Assembly: GCA_025399215.1 (NCBI GenBank)
Contig: MU621175.1
Location: forward strand, 1-61,847
DNA length: 61,847 nucleotides
Direction: 5' to 3'
Origin: Globomyces pollinis-pini
Taxonomy: Eukaryota > Chytridiomycota > Chytridiomycetes > Rhizophydiales > Globomycetaceae
This document shows, one piece after another, positions 10,501 through 22,553 of the stretch. The notes beneath the pieces were generated by a model, which searched no databases, was not told the DNA's origin, and worked only from the letters and a program-made list of their open reading frames with translations. Every line of letters starts with the position of its first letter. Positions within the stretch are counted from its first letter, which is position 1. The position numbers and the translations under genes were made by a program.

Positions 10501-13013
10501 TTTGGAAAGACGTCGGGCTAGTATAACTAGCCATTACAGCTTTACAGAGGACAATGCCTTGGATGAGATTGATATTCAAGATATTTTGAAGAATTCGAAT
10601 AATGGTGTTGGAACTTTTTCTACCACATCACCAAATACCAAGTTTATCACATCTTCTGAGCAACAACATTATTTGAAAAGAAATTCGATTTTTTCATTGG
10701 ATGAGGAAACTTCGTTTGATTTTGAAACTGAATTGGGGATCGAAGGGTATCAATCCCAACTTGAAAGAAGGAAATTGTTGACGAAAGCACCAGTAGCTTT
10801 GAAACGGCTTGGAAGAGGAGCTGGAGTTGGTAAATTATGGGAAGAAATTCGTAGATTAGAGAATTTGGTTGAAAAGCTATCCAATCAAGAACTCACTACA
10901 CCAACTGAATCGCCTAAAGTCATTACACCTGAAGATACTGTACCACCTCCACCACCACCTCCTCCTCCCCCACCATCAGTGATTCCTCCGCCACCTCCTC
11001 CCCCAGCGATACCAGTACCTCCTCCACCTCCATCTACTTCTTCTGGTGATTTGCTGGATAATGAAGATACTATTCAAGCCACCATATCAACCGATGTCAG
11101 CAATAAAGAAGAGATCAAACCAAAGAAACACACTTTGAAACCCTTACAATGGTTCAAGGTACCAAATCACATCGCCATTGCCAGTATGTGGAATGAACTT
11201 TCTGTTGAAGCATATCAAACAGTTCAAATTAATGAATCTGAGCTGTTGGAACTATTTCAGAAAACAGAAGGTAAAATACAATCTGCAAAAAAATCTATAC
11301 CCAAAAAGCAAATTGTTCGTATGTTGGATTCAAAGAGCAGTCAAAACATTGGTAAAATATATTTTAATAACGTTAGAAATGCTTCTACGAAGTTACCGGT
11401 TAACAAACAAACAAATTCAACATGCAATTTTATCTGTGAATGATTCCATTTTGACTTTTGAAAGATTATTAGATCTTCGTCCATTGATACCTCCCAATGA
11501 ACTTATTGATCAAATTGTTTCATATGAGGGTGAAGATGGGGAACTTGGTATTGCTGAAACGTTTGTTGCATGTATAGGAGTTATACCAAAACTTCCAGAA
11601 AGATTTGATGCTATGATTTTTCGACATCGATTTCGCCAAGAAGTGGATGAAATTATGCCTGATTTAGAAACTGTTCGAACTGCTATTGTTCAACTGACAT
11701 CATCCACAACGTTTTTACTGTTACTTAAACATATTCTTGTAATTGGTAACTTTTTGAACGATTCTACTTTTCGTGGTAATGCTAAAGGATTCCGAATTGA
11801 CTCTTTATTGATTGTAATCATTGTTTTATAATTTGTAGTTACAAGATACTAAAGCCGCACCTCTGAACAAACGTAACTGTACAACATTATTGCATTATTT
11901 GGCTAGAACATTGATAGAGAAAGCGCCTGAATGTATTGACTTTATGAATGAAATGGATTGCGTTTCCAGAACTGCCAAAATTAGTATACCAAACCTTGTA
12001 TCGGGTGTAAAAGAATTATCAGTTGGATTAGAATATCTTGGATTACAATTGGAAAACTTTACCATTAAAGATGAATTAAGTGAAAATGATATGTTTTTAG
12101 ATCGACTCACAGTAATATTTTTCATATCTCACATTTAGGAATTTTACACATCATGCACCAAAAAGCAGTCAATGTTAGAAATGGAATCGCAAAAGATGGA
12201 ACATGAGCTAAAGGCATTATTTGAATCATTCGCAGAAGATTTACAAGATCGAAAAGATGAACCACAGTTATTTTTTCAAGCTATATCAAACTTTGGCAAA
12301 AATTTACAGGTATGGTTTAATCTATTACTGACTTAATTTAGCGAGCTCATGCCGAAAATATCGCAGTCGATAAAATAATAAAGAAAAGAGAAGAACAAAA
12401 TGTTTCTAAAACAAAATTCCAAGATGGGGAATTAATCGAGAAGAAGAAATTCCAACCAGAAATGATACTTCAGATTATACCGGATTTAGCCATTCCCTAT
12501 CACACCCTTCCACCCTTACCACCTTCCCCTTTTGAAGAGGATGAAATGGAATCTAACCTGTCAAATTCATCATTATCACTTCGACGGTTATCAAAAAATC
12601 AAAATAGACGTAAATCTAGTCAACATTCGAAATCTCCAAAAGCAACAATCGCAATATCAGTTGAAACTTCAACCAGCAGAAGTATTAAAATGAATGAGGA
12701 TTTCAGTACTGATGAATCTGTCCATGATTCCTCACACTATACTGTAGCACAAAGCACACTAGAAGTCACAAGTTTGCTAAAGCGAGGGGAATCATTGAAA
12801 AAAACTAGAGATACAATTCGTCGAGCAAAACGAAAGAGCAACTTGTATACCAATATACCCGATTCTTCAGATTCACAAGTTGCGTATGATATTTATAGTC
12901 CATCTACTAGCTTTTCAACTTCCTTGAATTCACATTCGATCAATACATCAATGGAAATTAAAAGTGATATCTCAGTTTCCCCTCTATCATCACCAAAACT
13001 ATTTGATAAATAA
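7571..13013 (+). CDS. formin (FH1-FH2 actin nucleator)
   Basis: This multi-exon gene encodes a protein of about 1,700 aa. The N-terminal 400 residues are Ser/Asn-rich and low in complexity, with two SREEIYN motifs, and a helical FH3/GTPase-binding-like region lies at about 8.8-9.7 kb. A coiled-coil region follows, then FH1 (poly-Pro at 10940-11036). FH2 starts with KKHTLKPLQWFK near 11125 and contains SQNI, LNDSTFRGNAKGF and DTKAAPLNKRNCTTLLHYLA. Introns of 24-32 nt rejoin frames, for example 9385-9410 and 10230-10258, plus others near 9697, 11352, 11816, 12112 and 12310. The joint near 9030-9060 is uncertain. The tail is basic and Ser-rich. Formins elongate unbranched actin at tips, septa and cables. 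Confidence 0.9.
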
Positions 13014-13343
13014 TTATGTACTTAAAATGTTTAATTTATTTCAATAATATATCATCATATATATCTTGAATTGGAAATTTATTGAAGTCAACATTTAAAG
13101 ATTAATTAGACAAAACATATAAATAGAGGTTATATATGAATTCAATACTTGTTTTTCCAATAAATATTATGGAGATTCCACCAACTTTGAAAATGATTGA
13201 ACATCAATCATAATCTTACTCTGCACAGGATTTTCTAGTTCAGTTTTCATTTGAACAGTATTTTTCTGATCATTTGTTAATTTTTGATTGATGGATGGTT
13301 GTAAAAGTCGTAATATTGCTCCACGTATACCTTTACATTAGAT
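13014..13343. other. convergent intergenic region, nothing recognised
   Basis: This AT-rich gap of 330 bp lies between the formin stop and the stop of the minus-strand membrane protein. It probably holds the two 3' UTRs. I see no open frame of credible length. Confidence 0.5.
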
Positions 13344-14089
13344 TTAAAATTTCATGATACTATGATGAAGGATGAGAAACAATGTAGGAACAACAGTATA
13401 TCGTAGCGAATGTAATGTTGACAAGATTGAATATTGTAATGTAGTTTGACTATCGTTATTGTAAGTGAAATAGAGTCTTAGTATAGCAAGCGATAAATTG
13501 AATAGGTTTTCACATAAAATAACCTAAAGGACGCGAAATTAGTATTACGTTGAATACTTACAGTTAGTAATTTGAGTACCCCTTGACGTTGTCTCAAGTA
13601 ACTTTCACCCTTGAAACAGTAGACAGTTTTGAAATTACAAATATTCAGTTTGATAGAATAAAGTGCCAATGATCCTGATAAAATATTCATGTAAATTTCA
13701 AACAGGCCATGATTTTGAAATTCATTGAATACCATATGATTAAATCTTTGGTATTGTGCAGTACCAAACATATGGGAAGCGATTCCCAATAAGAGCAATG
13801 GAACATAAATAAGTATTGACCATATTCGATAATTCCAAGACAGCTTAATACCATATCGTATTGCAATGTAAAAAAATGATAGTTGACATGCATAGAGTGA
13901 ATATTGCTTTATAAACCCTGCAATTGGATTCGAGTCAATCAATAATGGAATGATTGCTCCAATACAATTGAAAAAACAATAATTGATAAGTAACCAATTT
14001 TCAACTGTGTACAAAATTCTTGACTGTGACAATGTGTAACATAATGTTGCATTCAAAAGTCCACCAAACACATGTAACAGAAGAAACAT
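13344..14089 (-). CDS. polytopic membrane protein with about seven membrane spans, 235 aa
   Basis: Two exons are joined by a 38-nt intron near 13523-13560 with a GTAAGTATTC donor and a TACTAAT branch-like site (708 coding bases in all). The start is MFLLLHVFGG. Seven hydrophobic segments separated by short loops account for nearly the whole chain, so there is no room for a soluble domain. Examples are around NWLLINYCFFNCIGA, SILIYVPLLLLGIA and ENLFNLSLAILRLYF. The last segment ends near the C-terminus, HHSIMKF. A small seven-span protein could be a receptor, channel or scaffold; no family signature is visible. An additional upstream exon is possible, because the first ATG directly precedes the first span. 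Confidence 0.65.
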
Positions 14090-14096
14090 GGTGTGA

Positions 14097-14345
14097 ATGA
14101 TTAGAAAAGTAAATGGAAGGGTTTATAATGATTATTCTAAATCTAAAGAATCCCATACGAATTTGACCATGGAGATGACTCCACACGTTTGTTGTGTAAA
14201 TTTTTCCATGATCTTACTAAGTACAATAGATAAAAAGATCCATGATACATTTATACTCAACCTCATGGTAGGATACGCTCAATTTGGCCATATCTTAGCT
14301 TATGTGGGTTCACCATTAGCCGTTATTCTTAATCAGGCTCGTTAA
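14097..14345 (+). CDS. possible small protein, 82 aa
   Basis: A single frame starts 8 bp from the divergent start of the seven-span protein and ends in a moderately hydrophobic stretch (FILNLMVGYAQFGHILAY). Its position inside what should be a promoter region and the lack of any recognised motif make it doubtful. It could equally be 5' leader sequence of either neighbour. Confidence 0.25.
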   Translation: MIRKVNGRVYNDYSKSKESHTNLTMEMTPHVCCVNFSMILLSTIDKKIHDTFILNLMVGYAQFGHILAYVGSPLAVILNQAR

Positions 14346-14456
14346 TTACTTTTTCCAGTCCTTTTAGGGGAAAAAAAAGTTTCAAGCACTATGTAACGGC
14401 TACTAACCCGTTGAAACCACATGGTTTATATCAGCCTAATGACAAACCCGTCACGT

Positions 14457-14463
14457 ATAAAAT
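14457..14463 (+). promoter_or_regulatory. TATA box of the amino-acid transporter gene
   Basis: TATAAAA lies 33 bp upstream of the ATG at 14496. Its position relative to the start matches the elements at 2006 and 26363. Confidence 0.45.
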
Positions 14464-14495
14464 GAAGAAAAAAATGAGTGATTCAAAATAAAATA

Positions 14496-15806
14496 ATGAC
14501 TCAATTTGAAAACAAAAGTAAGGATATTGAAGTTGAAGAAAACTATAATCCAGAAGCACAGTCTTCTATTGGGCAAGCTACCTTTAACATGGCCAAGACT
14601 ATTGTGGGGGCGGGAGTGTTTGGATTTCCATTGGCTTATGCAAAAACTGGGTTTGTAACCGTGACGATTATGGTTGTGATTCTTGCTACTCTCATTCACT
14701 GGACTGTCAAAACATTACTCCAATCTGCCATTAAAGTTAACGAGACTTCATATCATGGTTTGATGAGAAGATGCTTTGGTCAAGTGGGGTTTGTTTTCTA
14801 TTCCATCTTTTCATTTCTATTTGCGTTTGGTGGTATGTGTGCATATACGGTTATTATTGGTGATTCAATTCCATTGGTATTGCTGGCTTTATTTGGTCCC
14901 GCCAATGGTGCACCATTAACAGGAATCGTCAAATATATCACCGATAGGAGAATTGTGATTATTTTTGTGTCTTACTTTATCCTATTACCAGTTTCGTCTT
15001 TCCGGTATATGGGTCGGTTAGGAAAATTGTCCTTTATCGGATTGTCTTGTATTCTATTGATTACTCTAATTGTAATTATTGCTGGTGTTACCAATCCTGG
15101 TCCAGAAGCTGTTCGTAACCCAAAGATCACCGTTTTTGAACCTACTGGTATTCTTAGTGCTATTGGTACTCTTTGCTTTGCTTATGTTTGTCATCATGCG
15201 ACTTTCAAGATTTATGGTTCATTGAAGAAAGGTGGCTTTGAAGCGTACAGAAAAGTTTCCATGTACAGTTTAGGATTTGCTTGTACCATGTCACTCGTTA
15301 TTGGTATTTCAGGATTCTTAATTTTCAGCACCAATATCAAGAGTGGAAATATTCTCAATTTATTTGATTCAAGTAACCCTTTGATTACAATTGGTAGAGC
15401 ACTCTTTGCAATTGATATTATCTTAACATATCCATTGGAACTATTTATCGCTCGTAACACTCTTTTTGAAGTTGTTTTTCCTGGAAAAATCGCTCAATTG
15501 TCTGATACCGTTTTGATGGGATTTACGATCGCTCTAGTGACCGCAACTACAACTATTGGTGTTAGTACTTGCAATATTGGATCTATTTTGGATATCACTG
15601 GGGGATTAGCTGCTTCTGCAATTGCGTTTATCTTTCCATCCGCGTGTTGGTTGAAAGTTCAAGGTGAACCAATCTTTCAAGCAAAGAACATTTCACACAT
15701 TGTGTGTATTACTGTTGGGTGTATTGTTTTATTACTCACTACTGTATCCAGTGTCGAAGAGTTTATCCATGCCAAATCAAGTGCTTGTAAATCAATCAAT
15801 TTTTAA
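14496..15806 (+). CDS. AAAP-family amino-acid transporter (Avt-like, SLC38-type)
   Basis: This is an intronless 436-aa protein. I chose the ATG at 14496 (MTQFENKSKD) because the frame upstream has only a GTG. The first span carries the family signature KTIVGAGVFGFPLAYAKTG, the unwound helix-1 region (GxG) that binds substrate in the amino acid/auxin permease family. About eleven hydrophobic segments follow, and length and spacing match fungal vacuolar Avt5/6/7 transporters. The short acidic N-terminus also fits. It probably moves neutral or basic amino acids across the vacuolar membrane, but substrate and direction are inference from the family. Confidence 0.88.
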   Translation: MTQFENKSKDIEVEENYNPEAQSSIGQATFNMAKTIVGAGVFGFPLAYAKTGFVTVTIMVVILATLIHWTVKTLLQSAIKVNETSYHGLMRRCFGQVGFVFYSIFSFLFAFGGMCAYTVIIGDSIPLVLLALFGPANGAPLTGIVKYITDRRIVIIFVSYFILLPVSSFRYMGRLGKLSFIGLSCILLITLIVIIAGVTNPGPEAVRNPKITVFEPTGILSAIGTLCFAYVCHHATFKIYGSLKKGGFEAYRKVSMYSLGFACTMSLVIGISGFLIFSTNIKSGNILNLFDSSNPLITIGRALFAIDIILTYPLELFIARNTLFEVVFPGKIAQLSDTVLMGFTIALVTATTTIGVSTCNIGSILDITGGLAASAIAFIFPSACWLKVQGEPIFQAKNISHIVCITVGCIVLLLTTVSSVEEFIHAKSSACKSINF

Positions 15807-16062
15807 TTATTTTAATAAAAATGTCTATCTGTATGATTCACTTTCAATACTTGTTTTTTTAAAGTGCTAATAATTGTACACATTGAACTGGAACTTTAAC
15901 AACTCTGCCGAATGATGCAACAATGATGTAATAATACCTAATACTTTATAGTTTTTAATTTCATTGAGCCTGTATCTCCAAGAAAATAGTGGGCTGATAT
16001 CATGTAGGATATCCTTAACACAGTCATTGAAAAACTCATGGGATATTGCTAATAATTGTGTA

Positions 16063-17467
16063 TTACAACAATAACTTTTCAAGTATGGTGACCAATTGAT
16101 TGATTCCAATTCCACCAAGATTTCCTAACTCTACCTGTAAATTTGAAGTCAAAGATGCAAACAACGATCCATTCGAAGGTGTGCGAATATCAAGTGGCCC
16201 CAATAACGTTGGCACACCTGTACCAATTGTTATCCCAAATTCAGTTAAAGTCAACAATAATCCAAATGGAGAAGGACGACGGAATGTCGCTGTGACCAAT
16301 AATGGGACAGTCATTACTTGAGAGCGGCTATCTGATTGTTTTCGATGAATAATTTCCCAAGGTCCGTTTGAAGGTTCAAATTTCAAATCCATCAAAGGAG
16401 TTTTTCCATTTCCGAAAATGACTGCCACTTGAGTTACATTAATTTGAGCGACAGTTGGATTTTCAATTGATAGAGTAGTTTTGAAGATAATCCTTGCATT
16501 AGTTCTGGAGATGGTGATTAGGTCATCAAAGTACAAATCAGGTAAACCAGGTCCCAATGAGACCAAACCAGTTGGGTGGATTTTGTTTAATTGTGAATCT
16601 AACTATGAATAACTATCAATTTACTTAAGGCACCACCAGCTTGTAAACTAGGAGGAATTGGGTTGGGTTTCTCTGCGTTTTCCGTTTTGTCTGTTTTGGT
16701 TGACTTTGATAAATCATAAACAGCACTTAATGGTAGTTTATAATACCCTAAAGTCAGTTATGAAGCTAAGATTACATCGGATTCCCCAGAACCAGACAGT
16801 CCATTCAGTCTTCATCTGTACTTTTGAATTTGAACCGATTAGTGCCCGAACAGTTACAATGTCAGTAATGTTAACCAGTCCATCGATTGTAAAATCACTT
16901 TGTTTTTGTAAATCAATAGAAAATGAATTATCTACATCAGCAAAACCTAGAAATGAATAACCCAATACACTTACCAAAACCCTTTCCGAAATTACTATCC
17001 AAACCTAGGGTGAATGTTGTAGGGCCTTCGATTGTAACAACTCCAGGAAACCAAGAGTTCCCACTGATGGTTGTTTCGTAATGGTATCTAAGTGATGAAT
17101 TTGTAACATCCGTAATATCCAATATATTATTCGAATAAGTGATTAGATTTTCGTTATTTGTAGTTGAAGATGGAGCAGTCAATTGACCTTGAATAATGTT
17201 TGGAATAATTATGAAATAGAAAAACGGTAACGAAATGATAAATAGAATGGGAATAGCAACACAAATATTTGCCAGGACGAATTGCCAAAAGTATAGTTTC
17301 CCACCACAATAACGTTGACGATCGTAATCCGTTCCAACATACCAAGCTAAAAAACTTGATTTTTTTTTCTGGAAAGCAGATTGATTAGGAGGTTTGTTAT
17401 GGACTTGGTTTTCGTTGCTGGTTAGAATGTAAGTTTCTTCCTCTGGTTTTGAGTAGTTGATGTTCAT
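16063..17467 (-). CDS. DUF3712/LEA-like membrane-anchored protein, copy A, 440 aa
   Basis: Four exons joined by introns of 28, 28 and 26 nt give exactly 441 codons. A cytosolic N-terminus of about 65 residues contains KSSFLAWYVGTDYDRQRYCGG. One strong membrane helix (IPILFIISLPFFYFIIIP) and then a long extracytosolic part follow. The latter has two beta-rich LEA_2-like repeats: PGVVTIEGPTTFTLGL opens the first, which ends near TVWFWGI, and LGPGLPDLYFDDL opens the second. Several Asn-x-Ser/Thr sites are present. This is the layout of fungal Tag1-like proteins, where a vacuolar member is linked to ending autophagy, but function cannot be transferred directly. It is the first of three tandem relatives on this strand. 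Confidence 0.8.
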
Positions 17468-17669
17468 GAGTTAAAAAATTAAAATCCAAAACACAGCCGC
17501 AAATAAAAAAGAAATAAAGAATTTCAATGCATGTAAAATAAGGATTTTTATTGGTTGTCTTGGAGGGAAAAATTGGATTCTGGGACTTGGAATTTTATTC
17601 AAAAATCACGTAACTTTTGGACTGGTTTTTGCAGTGTTTTTTTAACGAGTTTATTAATGTAGAGTTCAA

Positions 17670-18592
17670 TCAAGCAGTTAGTACAAGAGATATAAACCAA
17701 AGAATTAAGAGGGTAGTCGAAAACCGTGTGGGTTCTTGGGATGTTAAAGTACTATCGATCCATCTTGAAATCTCCATCTTTGACCCAATAAGGCTTGGAA
17801 TTATATCCAGTTTTTCATCCATTTCTATCGGCAACTGATGATAAACTAGACCAAATTAAGTAATCAATGGTTACACTGTATTCCCCAAAACCAAATAGTT
17901 AATTTGGTCTTTAACCTAACTGTATTTCCATATGCTCCTGATAGTATATTCTGTACTTCATCTCGATTACGAATCAAGGTCGTGCCAGTTACGTTGATAG
18001 CATTCCGTTCATTAAGTTTAATTTCAATCGAATTGTTGAAATAAATAGTCATACAACCAGATTCAAAATTCTTGACACGACCCTAGAATGTCAATTGTTG
18101 GATTTAAAATACCAACAACACTTCAAATGGTTCAAACTTTAATGTTCCAGATACTAAAGATTTGGGTTGAATATCTTCCAATTGATATCGAAATGTGGTT
18201 GTAGTATCTGATGTGGTATCAATGGACAATACATTAGAAAAATCATCAAGACTCTCTGACAGTTTAGACTATAATAAGTCAGTTGAAACAAAATCAATCC
18301 TTACTTTGATTAGGTTAGGTATGACCGCAAAATACACTACGAGAATCGTAAGCAACAGTGCAACAAGTAATAGTACAGTTATATGGGTACAAATAAATTG
18401 ACATCTACAATGTTATTTTTTATACGGATATTACTTGTTTAGTTTATTTCCACAGTATCTTTTATCTTCTTTCTTTGCACCAACGTACCAGTGTTTGAAT
18501 TTTTGAATGGATGATTTAGATTTCGTGTTTTCATTACTATTCAACTCCAAATCTTGGAGTTCTGATTCGTTTAGAACAGTTTCATTCATCAT
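17670..18592 (-). CDS. DUF3712/LEA-like protein, copy B, shortened, 265 aa
   Basis: Five exons and four introns (30, 36, 30 and 29 nt) give 266 codons. The N-terminus (MMNETVLNES), a cytosolic KHWYVGAKKEDKRYCGN motif, the membrane helix and the first LEA-like domain (GCMTIYFNNSIEI to KLTIWFWGIQ) align with copies A and C. The second domain is missing. After YHQLPIEMD the chain diverges and stops at 17672, ending in a hydrophobic STTLLILWFISLVLTA that could be a second anchor or GPI-type tail. All splice joints are intact and no internal stop is present, so this reads as a shortened gene, not a pseudogene. A start two codons apart (18589) is equally possible. Confidence 0.7.
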
Positions 18593-19109
18593 TTTTGTAT
18601 AAATTACTCTTTTTTGTAAAAATTGACTTCTTCATTGTTATTGTTGGTGACGTTTGATTTTCAATCTAATGATTAACGTTTCACCTTGGAATAGTATATT
18701 AAACAGAGTAACATGGATTGATAATTTACAATACGTGATACGTACATTTGGAGTTCTGGGGATTTTGGACCTTACCTTTGAAAAACGCGTTAACGTTGGA
18801 ATTAAAGCTGAATAACAAATCTAGTAGATTGTCAGCAAAATTAATATCTGTGTTTTGTCTGAAGGATAAGTAACTAACTAACTAACTAGTACATTTACAA
18901 GAAAAAAATCCATTCTGATGAAAGTGCACCTCACTTGTATCAGAAAATTAGACTGTAAATACAAAATGAAGGTTCGTTATTATTTTTTGTTTTTTGGATC
19001 CCTATAATTAACCTTCCATAATTGGGAAATGAAACAACACAACAGTGCATTCAAGTGTTATCAAGTGGAAGACCAATAGTTTAAAACTTCTTTTATTATC
19101 TAATTGGAC
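18593..19109. other. intergenic region between paralogs with an ACTA tandem
   Basis: This 517-bp gap lies upstream of copy B and downstream of copy C. It holds a short (TAAC)n run near 18870-18888 and an ACGCGT hexamer at 18785-18790. No open frame of interest was seen. Confidence 0.5.
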
Positions 19110-20529
19110 TTAGGCAGTCTTTTTGGGACTAAAAATGCCATTCAACAAATTATCTAGTAATCCACCAAGTGTACTATCGGTACCAGGAATGATAGATTTC
19201 TGTATCACCTTTTGCAAAGCATCAACAGCTGTTGCCAAAGATTGTCCTGGTAAACTTATACTTAATTCTTTTGTCACCTTTTCAAACATATTTCCTCCAT
19301 TTGGTGTCATGATTTTGAAAGGTCCTCGTAATGTACTATTGTTTGATGTCAATTGTGTGGCCAGGTTCACCATTGATCCTACAAAACTGGTTCCAGGTTC
19401 TTTGAAATCAAAAGTGACTACTAAAGGAACAGTCATGACTTTCTTTTTGAATATAAGTCCAAAGCTGTTGGCCATTTCCCATATCTTTCCATTTTGAGGT
19501 GCAATAGTAACTTCCACTAATGAACGATCCGTTCCTATACTAACAGTACAAGAAGTTAAATTCATTTGTGTTGTCATTGGGTTTTCGAATGATGCAGTAG
19601 TGTTGAAAACCATACGTTTTGCGTCGAAGCTAATCACTTTCACTTTATCCAAGTACAGATCAGGCATCCATGGGCCTAATGGTATCAATTCTTCAGGCTT
19701 ATACAATGAACGAATTTCATCATCTATTTGTTAACAAAATTACAATCTTACTCAATGATTCAGCACGAATTGGATAAGGAATTCCACTTGTTCCATTTCC
19801 AAAACCTAATTGGTTGGAATCGGGTGAAATATCATAAATAGCATTCAAAGGCAATTTACTATACCAAACTACTCCCCAGTACTTGATAGTGACATGTCCT
19901 TTGATTTGAACTTTGTACCCATCCGTTGATTTGTATCCTCCCGAAATTAATTTCATTGTTGTGTCCATATCAGTAATCTTCATATTCCCAGCAACGTTCA
20001 AATAAGTTAGTGCATCTGATTTGATTTCTATATTTTCCTGAATGACTACTTCTACACACCCTTCATTGAATTGAGATGGACGACCTAAAACCATTTTTGT
20101 TGGTCCAATAATAGTGACCACTCCAGGAATAGGTGAAGGAGTTTTAATCTTTGTTTCGAAATAGAAATTACTGGACGAGTCAGTCACATCTGTAATATTT
20201 AGCACATCAAATTTGGTTTGATATGGCTTATTATTCATTCCATTCTAAAGGAAGAGTTAATAATCCAACCAATAAATACTTGAATCATATTGGGAACAAC
20301 CACGAAATACAGAACCGGGATCAATATACCGAAAAAAATCAGTGTTCCTAAGCACAGGTGGACGAGTATGAATTGACAATAAGACAAATGATTTCCACAA
20401 TATGGTTTTTTCAACGTTGGGTCACCTTTGAAGTAAGCAAGAATGAAGACAAGTACCTCTATACCACTCTTTCAAAGACCTTGATTTTGGTACCAAATCA
20501 GCATCGTCTGAATATTTTGAACTCCCCAT
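19110..20529 (-). CDS. DUF3712/LEA-like membrane-anchored protein, copy C, 441 aa
   Basis: Four exons (introns 31, 35 and 28 nt) give 442 codons starting MGSSKYSDDAD. The cytosolic part contains KEWYRGDPTLKKPYCGN, the same Trp-Tyr-x-Gly and Tyr-Cys-Gly positions as copies A and B. A single membrane helix follows (LGTLIFFGILIPVLYFVVVP). The first beta-rich domain has PGVVTIIGPTKMVLG, ending near KYWGVVWYSKLPLNAIYD. The second begins IPLGPWMPDLYLDKV and ends in a Leu-rich amphipathic tail, GGLLDNLLNGIF. It is closest in length and plan to copy A. Intron positions are only partly shared among the three, so the duplications are not recent. Confidence 0.8.
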
Positions 20530-20801
20530 TATTGAATTTGGTAAAGAATCCAAATGAAACAATTTGAAAAAGCCATCGCTTGTGACCAAATCTTTACCTG
20601 ATTGGGAAGCGAATTTTATCCATTCTGATGCACAAGACTAGGTTGGAATAGATGAAAGGGTCCTTTACACGTCGTTCGTGTGTATCACTTACGTGATGTT
20701 TGCTTTAAAAATGATGAAAACTATTCTGGATTTAGAACTGGTTTATTTGTCATTACACAAACTGATTCAATAATAATACAAATTAGTTAAATATAATCAG
20801 T

Positions 20802-22253
20802 TCAACTTTTTATGTCCTTCTCAATTTCAGGATTCTTCTTCTTGCAATTGGATTTCCGAGCCTTTATCTCTTCAATCAACTCTTCAAAATGTTCCTTGTA
20901 TTTGAATAAATGGTTGGTTATGGAATTCTGATACTCTTTGGTAAGTTCATGATTAGAATTTTGAGGTTGTGTGGTTCTAGTGGCATTGAGTTGCTCCCAG
21001 TCATTTAAATCTGACCTTAATTCTTTCAAAGATTTAGGTTGACTTGAATCACAGTTTGCATTAAACATCATGATCCATTGTGAGTGTCGCTTGATTAAAC
21101 TGCTACGGTCTCCATATGACGATAAGGCTTCATTCTATGGATTAATCAAAAGAAGCATCACCTGTAACAATGCTCTAATCTTATTATCTTTATATAGATG
21201 GTATGCTATAGTAGGTTTATAATCCTGGGTTGATTTTTTGACTGAATCACGCTCAAGTCGTGCAAAATTGTCGGTAGATGAGAAAGGAGGCAAGTCAGTT
21301 AAAATTTGGGGTTGGGTGATAGGTATTGGTAATTTGTTTGAGCCATTCTCTTGGAGATTTGGGGTAATCTCATCGTCAATTATCACTGGTCTGTATTTTG
21401 GGTTCGTATTTCGACTTGTTCTCTTCATAATTTTAATCGGTGACGGTGCTGTCTGTAAATCTGTAACGAGAGGTGTTTTTTTATCAAAATCACTATCTGC
21501 GGCAGTCATGATCAAATTGTTTTGAGACTTATTTTGTTTTTTGGATGATAGCAGACTGTTAGTAAGGTGAGTTGTATCAATATGACGGTTGATATCTTTG
21601 TGTTTGATTGGTTCAAAACATATTGGACAGTCTACCATTGACGCTGACTCTAATTTTTTAAAATAACTAAAAGAATACTTCTTCTCATTTTCTTTGGTGT
21701 TATAGATATTAATGAGTCTTCCTGAGAACGTTTTTTGTTCACTGGCAAATTCAGTGATAAATCCACCAATTCCACATCCTTTGAGTTGTCTTTTGTAATA
21801 TTTGTAGATGATTGCTCTACTTTCTGAAGCTCTATTTGGTCCAACTTTGCATCTTTCAATTGCTCCTGTGTATCATACTTCTGATAATGTAAAACTATTT
21901 CCTCCAACACTCATATGAATAGGAGATAAGTAAACTTACCTAATTATTAGAACCATAAATTGCTAATAAATACATGTATTTTTCTTGAGATCACCTACTC
22001 CTCGAACAGGAGCTCTACATTCAGGACAACTTTCTTTCCCCGAACGTAGATATTGTCGAATACATAAAGAGCAATAAGAGTGCAAGCAAGGAAGAGCCAT
22101 TGGACCGGTATAATAAGCGTAGCATATTCGACATTTTAGTAATTCTGACATTCGTACAAACTTCAAAACTACTGGACAATGTTTTTTTGACCAAAGGGAT
22201 GGAATAGGATCGCAGAACTTGGTAGATCCAAAAGAGTTTGAAAAACTATTCAA
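20802..22253 (-). CDS. RAD18: RAD18-like E3 ubiquitin ligase (post-replication repair)
   Basis: In yeast and animals Rad18, with the E2 Rad6, monoubiquitinates PCNA at stalled forks in the nucleus. The domain order matches. A RING finger lies near 22000-22145 (CRIC, CLHSYC, CIRQYL, CPEC), preceded by the typical DPIPSLW. A Rad18-type zinc finger (CPICFEPIKHKDINRHIDTTH) lies at about 21565-21635, followed by a SAP-like segment (YHLYKDNKIRALLQ) at 21160-21210. The NANCDSSQPKSLKELRSDL block, the Rad6-binding region of the family, lies near 21010-21070. The RING and linker exons join across a 64-nt intron near 21910-21975 to give KKNTLLEEIVLHYQK. No ATG is seen upstream of DPIPSLW in frame, so a short first exon is probably missing from this model. 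Confidence 0.85.
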
Positions 22254-22553
22254 TGCAGCCTTTTGTTTTTAACGTATTTACGGTAGTATGGATTTAAATT
22301 GTTGGATCAAATCACTTACAAATGACAAACATAATACGATTATGTTCTTAGGTTTATAATAGGATTAGAAGTGATGAGTAAGTTAGTTGGTTTTATTTTT
22401 AATTTGGATTTATAATTTGGAAACGGGTATTTTATAAGTACAAAACTTTGAATTAGAAAGGATTTCTCAACCGTTAAATTCACCAGGGCTATTGAGAATT
22501 AGCCTCAATTCAATTGTAAAAATAAATGCCATAAAGTCATTGTTGCCTCAATA

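Noticed and set aside
15867..16118. Minus-strand open frame overlapping the 3' end of DUF3712 copy A
   Set aside because: It is read-through in another frame past the true stop at 16063; no splice joins it to the gene.
17670..18592. Calling DUF3712 copy B a pseudogene
   Set aside because: After correcting the last splice joint the frame stays open to a TGA at 17672 with all introns intact, so a shortened functional gene is the simpler reading.
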